A DNA stretch of 39,154 bases. It comes from Verrucomicrobiota bacterium. GTDB lineage: Bacteria; Verrucomicrobiota; Verrucomicrobiia; Chthoniobacterales; SZAS-18. Each line of letters begins with the position of its first letter. The first letter of the stretch is position 1. This document shows, piece by piece, positions 16,841 to 24,905 of this stretch. The stretch is from contig JAFEGM010000002.1 of NCBI GenBank assembly GCA_018240025.1, positions 13,663 to 52,816 of the forward strand. Direction: 5' to 3'. Position numbers and translations under genes: made by a program. The notes below the pieces were generated by a model, which was not told the DNA's origin, did no database searches, and was given only the letters and a program-made list of their open reading frames with translations.

Positions 16841-17020
16841 CTACTTCTTGGCCGGTTTCTTGGCCGCCTTGGGATCCTGCTCGAAGAGCTTCTTGATCCC
16901 CTCCCATTCCTTTTCCGCGTGTTTGGCGAAATCCTGCGTGCCGTGCTCGAACAAAATCGTGAACACGAAGGTGAAGCCCAGGGTGAGTGACACCCAGAAG
17001 ATCTTGCGGATGAGGCCCAT
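16841..17020 (-). CDS. Small single-pass membrane protein
   Basis: A 59-residue protein beginning MGLIRKIFWVSLTLGFTFVF, with one N-terminal transmembrane helix, then an acidic/basic cytoplasmic or periplasmic tail (QDFAKHAEKEWEGIKKLF) and a Lys/Ala-rich end (AAKKPAKK). The ATG at 17020 is preferred over an upstream in-frame TTG, which would add 11 polar residues before the helix. It lies 68 bases after one GspG-like gene and is closed by a strong terminator. I do not recognise a family. A role as a small accessory subunit of the pseudopilin assembly is suggested only by position. Confidence 0.65.
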   Translation of the reverse strand: MGLIRKIFWVSLTLGFTFVFTILFEHGTQDFAKHAEKEWEGIKKLFEQDPKAAKKPAKK

Positions 17021-17088
17021 GAAAGTGTGGGAGATTGGCGCTGAGAGAAGCAAGAGGCGCGCCGCGGGTCAATCCCGGCGCGCGAAGA

Positions 17089-17520
17089 CTATTGCCAATT
17101 GCCGACGTCGTCGGGCGTTCCCTCCTGCCCGTCCGCTCCCTTGGAGTAAAGGTCGAATCCCTTCGGGTTCTTACGGCCCGGGCAAACGTAGACGTACTCA
17201 TTGCCCCACGGATCCTTGGGCAACTGCGACATCAGCTGGTTCCAGACGCGGGGCTTGGGCTCGCCGCCGGGCTGGGTGACGAGGGCATTCAAGCCTTGCG
17301 AGGAAGACGGGTAGAAGCCGTTCACCATCTGGTACGTGCGCAGGCTGGTGGTCAGGGTGGAGATGTCCGCCTGCACCCGGGCAGTCCGGCCGACTCCGAT
17401 GAAGTCGCCGAGGAAGAACGCTCCAGCGCCCAGCAGGAGCATGATGATCGCCACCACGAGCATGATCTCGAGGAGGGTAAAGGCCGCGAGGCGGCGGGCG
17501 GAGCGGAAGGCTGCTTTCAT
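17089..17520 (-). CDS. Type II secretion GspG-like major pseudopilin (second copy)
   Basis: A 143-residue pseudopilin closely related to the one at 16303. It has a 13-residue leader (MKAAFRSARRLAA) cleaved before FTLLEIML, and an identical VVAIIMLLLG core. The globular features are VNGFYPSSSQGLNALVTQPG, KDPWGNEYVYVCPG and NPKGFDLYSKGADGQEG, the last being the calcium-binding loop. Its ATG is six bases after the stop of the exported protein at 17527, so the two form an operon that continues into the 59-residue membrane protein. A tandem duplication followed by divergence is the simplest origin for the pair. Confidence 0.9.
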   Translation of the reverse strand: MKAAFRSARRLAAFTLLEIMLVVAIIMLLLGAGAFFLGDFIGVGRTARVQADISTLTTSLRTYQMVNGFYPSSSQGLNALVTQPGGEPKPRVWNQLMSQLPKDPWGNEYVYVCPGRKNPKGFDLYSKGADGQEGTPDDVGNWQ

Positions 17521-17526
17521 GATGGA

Positions 17527-18618
17527 TTAACGGGAGGCAGAAGTTTGGACCGGAGCCAAATCAAGTTGTTCGAAAGGGTACTTCAGCTGGATGTCGATCC
17601 GGCGCACCGCGATTTCGCCGCCGTCAGACTTGGCCGTGACCTCGAGCAGGTTCGAGCCATTCGACAAAGCGAGGGTCGGCACCAGCCGGGTCGCGCGGAT
17701 CCAGCCGGCGTAGCGGAAGCCCACCCCTGCCCGACTGTCTGACAGCTCTCCGCGCAGCGCGGGATCGGCCAGATCGGGCGCAGCATACTGCGCCTCGCCG
17801 AGATACCGTCCGTTCAGGCGGATCTCCGGCGGATGCTCCAGATCGGCTCCGAGGACCTCGAACGTGACCAGCGCCATCAGCGGCGCGCGCTCGATCTCAA
17901 AGGGCAGGCGCACCGCGCCGCCGGATTCCGAAAGCTTGAGCGTGCCTTCCTGCAACACCGCCGTGACCACGCCGTTGCGATAGCGGTCTTCGCCGTCGCC
18001 CGGACGCGCCTCGCTGCGCAGAGCCCGGAACGGCTCCAGCGTCGTGGGCGCACTCGTGACATCGAGCGGTCGCCACAGCTCATGGCGGGTGAGCCAGGCG
18101 ATCTGCGCCCCGCGCACGGTGCGCCCGTCGCCCGGCACTGTGATTTCCAGGTAATTCAGTTTGGCCGTGGGGATGACGACCGCCTTCGCGTTCGGCAAGC
18201 CCAGTCCTTCGCCGAGCTGCCCGCTCTGCGCGATCTCATTGCCGAGTTCGTCCCAAGCCGAGATGGTCGGCGAAATTCCGGCCTGATCGTCGAAATACAG
18301 CCGCACGAGAATCGCTTCCGCATCAGCCACGCGGGTCACCCGCAGGCGGTGCACCGTGGCCGGCGCCGTGAAAGCGCCGTCCGTTCCGAGCAGCGGGAGC
18401 GAAATCGCCTCGGTCTCCAGCGCATCGAGCCAGGCCGGCACGGTCTGCGGACGCGCGCCGTCCTCGGCCAGACGCAAGTCGAGCCAAACGGTGTTGGGGG
18501 TCGATTCCTGCCGCAGCACCTGGCCGGAGGCGGACAGGCAAAGTGCGGCGGCGGCGGCGCAAACCGAAGCGCGCAACGCGAAACCGAAACGGACGAAGAC
18601 CACGGGGAATCTGTACAC
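17527..18618 (-). CDS. Exported protein encoded with the pseudopilins, function unknown
   Basis: A 363-residue protein with an N-terminal signal (VFVRFGFALRASVCAAAAAL, cleavage near LSASGQ). The mature chain appears entirely beta-rich, with repeated short strands such as HRLRVTRVADAEAILVRLYF, LNYLEITVPGDGRTVRGAQI, LMALVTFEVLGADL and SNLLEVTAKSDGGEIAVRRI. This suggests carbohydrate-binding or jelly-roll-like domains, but no diagnostic motif is present. The stop is six bases before the GspG-like gene, so production is linked to the pseudopilin. It could be a substrate, a minor-tip partner or a surface anchor; sequence alone does not decide. Confidence 0.7.
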   Translation of the reverse strand: MYRFPVVFVRFGFALRASVCAAAAALCLSASGQVLRQESTPNTVWLDLRLAEDGARPQTVPAWLDALETEAISLPLLGTDGAFTAPATVHRLRVTRVADAEAILVRLYFDDQAGISPTISAWDELGNEIAQSGQLGEGLGLPNAKAVVIPTAKLNYLEITVPGDGRTVRGAQIAWLTRHELWRPLDVTSAPTTLEPFRALRSEARPGDGEDRYRNGVVTAVLQEGTLKLSESGGAVRLPFEIERAPLMALVTFEVLGADLEHPPEIRLNGRYLGEAQYAAPDLADPALRGELSDSRAGVGFRYAGWIRATRLVPTLALSNGSNLLEVTAKSDGGEIAVRRIDIQLKYPFEQLDLAPVQTSASR

Positions 18619-18690
18619 GAAGAAATCCGTCTGGCGAGCGGGACTTATACGGGTGACGACTGAAGCTCAGGGGGGCTGCCCAAGCGCGGC

Positions 18691-20670
18691 TCAACGCAGC
18701 GCGATCGGCGCCGAAAGCAGTTCCTCCGGGATGCCGAAGGAATCGACGAGAGCGACCGCCTGATGGCGAATCTTCTCGCAGAGCTCGTCGACCTCGCGGC
18801 GGATCATCTTGGTCTTCTTCCCGCCGAGGTAGCCGTATTCCAAATACCAGCCGTCGTGCTTCTCGATGGTCGAGAGGCAGTAGAGATCGAGCAGATCACG
18901 CAGGACCGTGCGAATGGCCGGATCGACGACCTTGATCACCGACTCCGCGAAGCGCTCGGCGATCTCACGCTCCACGCTCGCCTCGGCCAGTTCGCCGAAG
19001 CGCACCTGGCACTGCAGGTAGGCCTGATAGGACTCGACGCCGGACTTCACCAGCCGGCGCATGCGCTTGGCCGCGCCTTCCAGGATGCGTTGCTCGCGGT
19101 AGCGGAGCGCGCTGAGATGGAAATCGGTGTCGCGCAGGTGATCCTTGTCCACCTTGGTCGTGACCAGCGGGTTCATCTCCGCCAGGCGGTCCATCGACTG
19201 CGTGCCGAAGAACTGCACCATGTCGAGCGTGCTCATCGACTTGAACTTGCCGCCGTATTCCATCAGCAGGTTCTTGGCGAGCAGCTGCATGAGCACCGTG
19301 TTGTCGCCCTCGAAGGTGGTGAAGATGTCCGAGTCCGCCTTCAGCGAAGCGAAGCGGTTGGCCGCGATGTAGCCGTCGCCGCCGCAGCATTCGCGCGCGA
19401 TCTGAATGGCCGCGGTCGCGTTCCACGTCGACCACGCCTTCAGGCCGGCCGCGGTGGCCTCCAGCTGGCGGGTCTCCTTCTCGTCGCGGTTCGGCTTGGC
19501 GTAGAACTCGCCCAGCGCGCGGATGGCGAAATGCAGCGCGTAGACGTTGGCCAGCCGCGGCATGAGCCGACGCTGATGGGTCGGATAGTCGAGCAGCAGA
19601 CACTCCTGCGGGTCCTTGCCCCCGCTGAACTGCCGCCGGCGCGCGCCGTAACGAATGGCGATGGCGAGCGCGCTCTTGGCCGCCTGGTTGCCGGCCGAGG
19701 CGATGCTGACGCGACCGCCGACCAGCGTGCCGAGCATGGTGAAGAAACGCGCGCTCTGGCTGGCGATGGGCGAGGAGTAGACACCCTCCGGCGAGACGCT
19801 GGCGAAGCGGTCGAGCAGATCGGTCCGCGGAATGCGCACGTGGTCGAACCAGATACGGCCATTGTCCACGCCCGGCAGGCCGAGCTTGTTGCCGTTGTCC
19901 TCGATGCGCACGCCCGGCAGCATGTAGCCCTCGGCCGAGCGGATGGGCACCACGAATGCGTGCACGCCGTGGCATTCGCCCGCCACGATGAGCTGCGCGA
20001 AGACGGTGGCCATGCGGCCGTGGCAGGCGGCGTTGCCGATGTAGGTCTTGCCGGCGGACTGCGTGGGCGAGTGGATCTCGAACGTCTGCGTGGCCGCGTC
20101 GTAGGTCGCGGTGGTCTCGATGTCGCGCACGTTCGAGCCGTGGCCGAGTTCGGTCATCGCGAAACAGCCCGGCAGCGCGCCCTGGCCGCAGGGCTTGAGG
20201 TACTTCTCGTGATGATGCTCCGTACCGAGCTGCTGGATCGAGCCGCCGAACAGGCCGAACTGCACGCCGAACTTGATGGTCAGCGAGAGGTCATGCAGGG
20301 CGATCGTCTCGAAGGCCGCGAGGAACTTGCGCGTATCGCCCTCGCCGCCCGCGATGGCCGGATAGCCCAGACGGCCGATGCCCTCGTGGGCGAGTTCGAG
20401 CAGCCAGTTGAAGACGATGGTGCGGTGCTCGTCCTTGTCGGTGCCTTTGTAGTAGCGGAATTCCGGGCGCGTCAGGATGGCCTTCACCCGGTCACGCGTC
20501 GGACGCATGGGGCCGTCGAGCAGCTCCTGCATCTTGTTCGGATCGAACGAGGGCGTGGCCGCGACGATCGGCGGATACTTGATGTCACTGGTCGAGGCGA
20601 CGCTGCGGCCGACCGGGGCGGCAGCGGACTCGGGATTGGCCGGAGAGAAGACGGAGGTTTCGACAGACAT
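18691..20670 (-). CDS. Acyl-CoA oxidase/dehydrogenase family protein (ACOX-like)
   Basis: A 659-residue flavoprotein that resembles peroxisomal acyl-CoA oxidases in length and domain order. Segments are an N-terminal helical domain, the FAD/substrate beta-domain (PGCFAMTELGHGSNVRDIET, GKTYIGNAACHGRMATVFAQ, FVVPIRS), the helical FAD domain (YGARRRQFSGG, LDYPTHQRRLMPRLANVYAL, CCGGDGYIAANRFASLKADS), the catalytic Glu in IFTTFEGDNTVLMQLLAKN, and a second C-terminal helical domain. Such enzymes make trans-2-enoyl-CoA in beta-oxidation and may pass electrons to oxygen or to an electron-transfer flavoprotein. The start at 20670 (MSVETSVFSP) is chosen because residues further upstream in the frame lie over pheA. 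No other beta-oxidation gene is adjacent. Confidence 0.92.
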   Translation of the reverse strand: MSVETSVFSPANPESAAAPVGRSVASTSDIKYPPIVAATPSFDPNKMQELLDGPMRPTRDRVKAILTRPEFRYYKGTDKDEHRTIVFNWLLELAHEGIGRLGYPAIAGGEGDTRKFLAAFETIALHDLSLTIKFGVQFGLFGGSIQQLGTEHHHEKYLKPCGQGALPGCFAMTELGHGSNVRDIETTATYDAATQTFEIHSPTQSAGKTYIGNAACHGRMATVFAQLIVAGECHGVHAFVVPIRSAEGYMLPGVRIEDNGNKLGLPGVDNGRIWFDHVRIPRTDLLDRFASVSPEGVYSSPIASQSARFFTMLGTLVGGRVSIASAGNQAAKSALAIAIRYGARRRQFSGGKDPQECLLLDYPTHQRRLMPRLANVYALHFAIRALGEFYAKPNRDEKETRQLEATAAGLKAWSTWNATAAIQIARECCGGDGYIAANRFASLKADSDIFTTFEGDNTVLMQLLAKNLLMEYGGKFKSMSTLDMVQFFGTQSMDRLAEMNPLVTTKVDKDHLRDTDFHLSALRYREQRILEGAAKRMRRLVKSGVESYQAYLQCQVRFGELAEASVEREIAERFAESVIKVVDPAIRTVLRDLLDLYCLSTIEKHDGWYLEYGYLGGKKTKMIRREVDELCEKIRHQAVALVDSFGIPEELLSAPIALR

Positions 20671-20798
20671 GGGAGGAAGAAATTGAGGAGGCCGTGGGCG
20701 GAGCGCCGTCAATCTCGAAGCTCGCCCGGGGAAGGAAAGCCCAAATTCACCCCGGGAAAACCGGAATCGCAAGGGATTCCGCGCCGCTCCGGCCCGCC

Positions 20799-21872
20799 TC
20801 AGCCTTCGCCGCGCGGATAGCTCCCGAGGATCTTCACCAGGGTCGAGCGCTCGCTCACTTCCTTCAGCGCGAGCTGCATGCGCTCGTCGGTGTGGTGGGC
20901 CTCGATGTCGACGAAGAAGACATACTCCCACTGCTTCCGCTTGGAGGGCCGGCTTTCGATCTTGGTCAGGTTGAGCCCGTGCGTGCGGAAAGGCTCCAGC
21001 GCGTTGAAGAGCGAGCCGGAGGCGTCGGCCACCGCGAACATGAACGAGGTCTTGTCGTTCCCGGTCGGCGGGCAATCGCGCGGGCCAATGACCAGGAAGC
21101 GGGTCGCATTGTTCACCCGGTCCTGAATGCTGGTCTCGAGAATCGGCAGGCCGTGCACCTCGGCCACCAGCTTCCCGGCCAGGGCCGCGCCGTCGTCGGA
21201 CTGCGCGGCCAGTTCCCCGGCCTTCGACGTGCTCGAGACCTCGACCAGTTCGGCCTTGGGGAAATTCACCCGCAGCCACTGCCGGCATTGCCCGAAGACC
21301 TGCGGATGCGAGAAGAGCCGTCGGATGCGCTCGCGCGGCAGGCGGCTGAGCAGGTTGTTCTCGATCTTCAGGGAGAGCTGCGCGCAGATGCGCAGGTCGC
21401 TCTCGATGAAAACGTCGAGGGTGTGATTGACCGCGCCCTCTGTGCTGTTCTCGATCGGCACCACGCCGTAGTCGGCCCGCCCGCGCGAGATCGCCTCGAA
21501 GACCTCGGCGATGCTGAATTGCGGCGCATAGCGGACGCTCGAGCCGAATTTGTTCCGCGCGGCCTGATGGGTGTAGGTCGCCTCGGGCCCGAGGTAGGCG
21601 ATGGTGAGTTCCTTCTCGAGCGCCAACGAGGCGGACATGATTTCCCGGTAAATCGCGCGCACCGCCGTGTCGTCGATCAACCCCTGCAGCCGCGCGTTCC
21701 GCGCCGTCAGGGCTGAGAGCACCTTCTCCTCCCGCTCGGGAGCGTAGATCTCCAGGCCGTGCTCGCGCTTCAGCCGGCCGATCTCGTGCACGTGCGTCGC
21801 CCGCTCGTTGAGCAGCTGCAGCAGCTGGTCGTCGATGCGGTCGATGTGGGCGCGCAGTTCCGAGAGATCCAT
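20799..21872 (-). CDS. pheA: Bifunctional chorismate mutase / prephenate dehydratase
   Basis: This enzyme converts chorismate to prephenate and then to phenylpyruvate in phenylalanine synthesis. Of its 357 residues, 1-88 form an AroQ-type chorismate mutase (LRAHIDRIDDQLLQLLNERA, AIYREIMSASLALEKEL). Residues of about 90-270 form the dehydratase (IAYLGPEATYTHQAA, GVVPIENSTEGAVNHTLDVF, and the catalytic Thr in NNATRFLVIG). The C-terminal ACT domain senses phenylalanine (FMFAVADASGSLFNAL, LTKIESRPSKRKQWEYVFFV). The ESRP motif supports feedback inhibition by Phe. The start at 21872 begins directly with the mutase helix. It is 128 bases upstream of the acyl-CoA oxidase-like gene. Confidence 0.96.
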   Translation of the reverse strand: MDLSELRAHIDRIDDQLLQLLNERATHVHEIGRLKREHGLEIYAPEREEKVLSALTARNARLQGLIDDTAVRAIYREIMSASLALEKELTIAYLGPEATYTHQAARNKFGSSVRYAPQFSIAEVFEAISRGRADYGVVPIENSTEGAVNHTLDVFIESDLRICAQLSLKIENNLLSRLPRERIRRLFSHPQVFGQCRQWLRVNFPKAELVEVSSTSKAGELAAQSDDGAALAGKLVAEVHGLPILETSIQDRVNNATRFLVIGPRDCPPTGNDKTSFMFAVADASGSLFNALEPFRTHGLNLTKIESRPSKRKQWEYVFFVDIEAHHTDERMQLALKEVSERSTLVKILGSYPRGEG

Positions 21873-22018
21873 GGCGGCGGAGAATCCCGGGAGTGCGGCC
21901 AAGATTCAAACCCTAACCACGTCCCAGCCGGGCAAAGTCGCATCTGTCGCGCCGCCTCGCCGCGAATTGAGCCTTGATTCTTCCCGTCCGGCCCCTCTCT
22001 TCCGCCACCTCACACCTC

Positions 22019-23416
22019 ATGAGCGCACGCATCGCTGTCTTCGGGGGCAGCTTCAATCCCCCCGGCATCCACCATCGACGCATCGCCGAGACGCTCAGCG
22101 CGGAATTCGACCAGGTGGTCGTACATCCCTGCGGCCCGCGGCCCGACAAGCCTTCCACCGCGGAGGTCGATCCGGTCTTTCGCGCCACCATGGCCGATCT
22201 TTGCTTCGCCGATGTGCCGAAGGTGGAGGTCTGCCTCGACGACCTGGAGCAGGCGCATTTCTCCCGCACGCACGAACTGCAGAATCGCTACGGCACGCGC
22301 GGTGAGGTCTGGCACGTCATCGGCAGCGATCTGATCGCCGGCGGCGCGGAGCGCAATTCCTTCATCCACCGGGTCTGGCAGCATGCGGACAAACTGTGGG
22401 CGACGCTCAATTTCGTGGTTATCGCCCGCCCAGGCTTTGAAGTCCGCCCGGCCGATCTCCCGCCGAAGTCGCGCGTACTCCCGCTCGACATCCCCGGCTC
22501 CAGCTCGGTCATCCGCGAGCACATCTACCACCGAGAGGCGGTCAACCACCTCGTCCCGGGCACCATCGCCGACTACCTCGAGCGCTACGGCCTCTATCGC
22601 GGCAGCATCCCCAATCGCTCGACCCGCCGCATCATCGACCACCCGCGCCTCATCATCGTGGCCGACGAGTGGAATTCCAAGGCCAAGGCCTGGGCCGAGC
22701 GCTTCCGCAAATACGAGGTCTCGCACGATGCCAACTGCATTCTCGTGATCGGCGGCGACGGCTCGATGCTGCGCGCGATTCGTAAGTACTGGCGCACCCG
22801 CCTCCCGTTCTTCGGGCTCAATGCCGGCCACCTCGGCTTCCTGCTCAACGACCCGGGCTCGGTCTTCGAGCATGGGCTGGAGATCGAGGAACTCACGCTG
22901 CGGCAGATGCCGCTGCTCTACGTCGAGACGAAATGCGCGGCCGGCGGCAACTGGCGCACCGACTACGCCTTCAACGAAGCGTGGATCGAGCGCGCCTCCG
23001 GCCAGACGGCGTGGATCGAGGTGAAGGTCGGCGCCCACGTGCGTCTGCCGAAGCTCGTCTGCGACGGCGTGCTGCTCTCGACCGCCGCCGGTTCGACCGC
23101 CTACGCCCGCTCGATGGGCGCCACGCCGCTGCTGGCCGATACACCCGCCTGGCTGCTGGTCGGTTCGAACGTGATGCAGCCGATGAATTGGAAGAGCGCC
23201 TTGCTCTCGCCCGAGACCGGCGTCTCCTTCCGTGCGCTGGAGAACGAGAAGCGTCCGCTCAACGGTTTCGTCGACGGCGTGCCGCAGGGTGAGGTCAGCG
23301 AGATGCACGCCCGCATGAGCCGCTCCGCCGCGGTCGAACTGGCCTTCCTGCCGGGCCACGACATGGCCGAGAAGATCGCGGCGATCCAGTTCCCGCGCGG
23401 CTTGGAGATGTTCTGA
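22019..23416 (+). CDS. Fusion of a NadD-like adenylyltransferase domain with NAD kinase
   Basis: A 465-residue cytosolic protein. Residues 1-200 look like nicotinate-nucleotide adenylyltransferase: AVFGGSFNPPGIHH at the N-terminus, WHVIGSDLIAGG, FVVIARPGF, and the SSSVIREHI signature with LVPGTIADYLERYGLY. The normal HxGH catalytic motif reads GIHH, so the first histidine is Gly. Residues 210-465 are NAD kinase: VIGGDGSMLRAI (from about 241), LNAGHLGFLL, YAFNEAWIE, and DGVLLSTAAGSTAYARSM. It would join the last step of NAD synthesis to NADP synthesis in one chain if both halves work. The start at 22019 (MSARIAVFGG) puts the fold at the N-terminus; upstream residues look random. A zinc-ribbon gene follows after 73 bases. 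Confidence 0.9.
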   Translation: MSARIAVFGGSFNPPGIHHRRIAETLSAEFDQVVVHPCGPRPDKPSTAEVDPVFRATMADLCFADVPKVEVCLDDLEQAHFSRTHELQNRYGTRGEVWHVIGSDLIAGGAERNSFIHRVWQHADKLWATLNFVVIARPGFEVRPADLPPKSRVLPLDIPGSSSVIREHIYHREAVNHLVPGTIADYLERYGLYRGSIPNRSTRRIIDHPRLIIVADEWNSKAKAWAERFRKYEVSHDANCILVIGGDGSMLRAIRKYWRTRLPFFGLNAGHLGFLLNDPGSVFEHGLEIEELTLRQMPLLYVETKCAAGGNWRTDYAFNEAWIERASGQTAWIEVKVGAHVRLPKLVCDGVLLSTAAGSTAYARSMGATPLLADTPAWLLVGSNVMQPMNWKSALLSPETGVSFRALENEKRPLNGFVDGVPQGEVSEMHARMSRSAAVELAFLPGHDMAEKIAAIQFPRGLEMF

Positions 23417-23489
23417 CCCAAGCCCGCCTATTTTCCCTAGAAGACAGTTTGAATCTTCCGGCCCGATTTCTGAAGCTCCCCCCACCCGC

Positions 23490-24197
23490 ATGCTACCCCT
23501 CGTCGAAAAACTCCTCGTCCTGCAAGATCGCGATCAGAAAATCAAATCGCACAAGGCCGCGGAGAAAGCCCTGCCCGCCGAGCGCGCCGCAGTCGAGGCC
23601 AAGCGCAAGGCCGCGCGCGACGCCTGCGACAAGGTCCGCGAGAGCCTGAAGGCGAACGAGCTGGAGCGGCGCAAGCTGCAGGGCGATGCGCAGACCAAGC
23701 GCGACGCGATCGGGCGGTATCGCGCGCAGCAAAACCTGACCCGCAAGAACGAGGAGTTCCAGGCCCTGGTCCATGAGATCACGCGGGCCGAGGCCGACGT
23801 TTCCGCGATCGAGGATCGCGAACTCGAACTGATGGAGGCCGCCGAGTCGCTCACCGTGCAGGTCAAGGAAGCCGAGGCCGAACTCGCCCGCGCGCTCAAG
23901 ACTTGCGACGAGCAGGACAAGGCTCTGGAGGAGAAAGTGCGCAATCTGGCCGGCCGCCTCGACGGCCTCGTAACCGAACGCGCCGCTGCGGCGCAGGGCC
24001 TCGACGAGGACGTCATCTACATCTACGAGCGCGTGTTCAAGAACAAGGGCGACGCCGCCATCGTGGCCCTGGAGCACGAGATTTGCCAGGGGTGCCACAT
24101 GAAGGTCCCCGGCGTGACCGCCAGCGAGGTGAAGGCCGAGCGCAGCTTGGTGCAGTGCCCCAACTGCTCGCGGATCTTGTACCGAAACTACTTGTAG
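23490..24197 (+). CDS. Coiled-coil protein with C-terminal C4 zinc ribbon (zf-RING_7 / CdsZ-like)
   Basis: A 235-residue protein. About 170 residues are an antiparallel coiled coil rich in Lys, Glu and Ala (from LLVLQDRDQKIKSHKAAEKA to ALEEKVRNLAGRLDGLVTER). The C-terminal zinc ribbon has CxxC pairs ICQGCHMKVPG and VQCPNCSRILY. This architecture is widespread as a conserved hypothetical family; the chlamydial member CdsZ supports type III secretion, but most members have no assigned role. It begins 73 bases after the NadD-like/NadK gene and ends at a strong hairpin terminator. Confidence 0.88.
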   Translation: MLPLVEKLLVLQDRDQKIKSHKAAEKALPAERAAVEAKRKAARDACDKVRESLKANELERRKLQGDAQTKRDAIGRYRAQQNLTRKNEEFQALVHEITRAEADVSAIEDRELELMEAAESLTVQVKEAEAELARALKTCDEQDKALEEKVRNLAGRLDGLVTERAAAAQGLDEDVIYIYERVFKNKGDAAIVALEHEICQGCHMKVPGVTASEVKAERSLVQCPNCSRILYRNYL

Positions 24198-24205
24198 TGC
24201 GCACT

Positions 24206-24240
24206 AGCCAGAGCCGACCGGCCGTCAGCTCTGGCTCGTT
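24206..24240 (+). terminator. Intrinsic terminator between convergent genes
   Basis: AGCCAGAGC (24206-24214) pairs perfectly with GCTCTGGCT (24228-24236). A further GAC/GTC pairing is possible inside the loop, and CGTTTC follows. It starts eight bases after the zinc-ribbon gene stop at 24197. The gene on the other strand ends at 24261, so it may work in both directions. Confidence 0.75.
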
Positions 24241-24260
24241 TCGCGCTGCGGTTCGGTCGC

Positions 24261-24902
24261 CTATGAAACCGTGGCGGCGATCTTCGCGTAGAAGACCACG
24301 TTGTTGGAGTAAGCCTCCGCGCGCGAGCCGGAGCCGTTGTATTTCTTGATGGTGAGACGGATCTGCTCAGCGCGGGCTTCGGTGGGAAAACGCGCGGTCA
24401 CCCACTTCCAGTCGCGCGCCAGCTCCTGCATCACGCGCGACAGGCAAGCAGAAAAGTCGCCCCACTGCGCCTCCTCGAAATAGGCGCGGTCGGTGCGCAC
24501 GAACTGCAAGTCGTACTGGAAGATGCCGTAGCCCTTGTAGAGCCAGTCGACCCGGTTCCAGCCCATGAGTGCGCGCATGCGGTTGCCGGCCTGGATGAGC
24601 TGCCGCGTGAAGTTCTCGCCGAACTCGGCGCGAAATTCGGCGGTATTGCGCGGAAACGCGGTCCGGCTGGATCCGGCCACGTCGCCGCTGCCGTCGAGCA
24701 CACAGGCTCCCAGAATCTGGGCGACCGACGCCTTCTTGCGCCAGCCGAGCCAACGATAGGCGCTCTCCTGGCAGACGATTCCGCACAGGTGATTGGCCGT
24801 GAAGGCCGTTCCGTTTGCCGCATTCTGGAGCTGGTCCCCGAAGTTGCTTTTCAGCCACTCCGTCGCAGCCACCGCCGCATCCTTGGAAATGGGCAGGTCC
24901 AT
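24261..24902 (-). CDS. Lysozyme-like protein (probable peptidoglycan glycosidase)
   Basis: A 213-residue protein with no signal peptide. Lysozyme/transglycosylase-type features are visible in order: HLCGIVCQESAYRWLGW with a candidate catalytic Glu at about residue 46, WLYKGYGIFQYDLQF (compare the GxFQ motif of lysozymes), and the C-terminal IKKYNGSGSRAEAYSNNVVF. The YNGSG..AEAY motif is typical of lytic transglycosylases and phage muramidases. The ATG is three bases after the stop of the DUF2272 gene upstream, so the two are one operon. How it would reach the wall is not evident. Cell-wall remodelling, phage relic and effector are all possible. Confidence 0.6.
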   Translation of the reverse strand: MDLPISKDAAVAATEWLKSNFGDQLQNAANGTAFTANHLCGIVCQESAYRWLGWRKKASVAQILGACVLDGSGDVAGSSRTAFPRNTAEFRAEFGENFTRQLIQAGNRMRALMGWNRVDWLYKGYGIFQYDLQFVRTDRAYFEEAQWGDFSACLSRVMQELARDWKWVTARFPTEARAEQIRLTIKKYNGSGSRAEAYSNNVVFYAKIAATVS

Positions 24903-24905
24903 GGG

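Noticed and set aside
18691..21909. A single 1072-codon minus-strand frame, suggesting a fusion of the acyl-CoA oxidase with an N-terminal domain
   Set aside because: The first 413 codons overlap pheA in another frame and read as low-complexity Arg/Ala sequence; the real oxidase starts at 20670.
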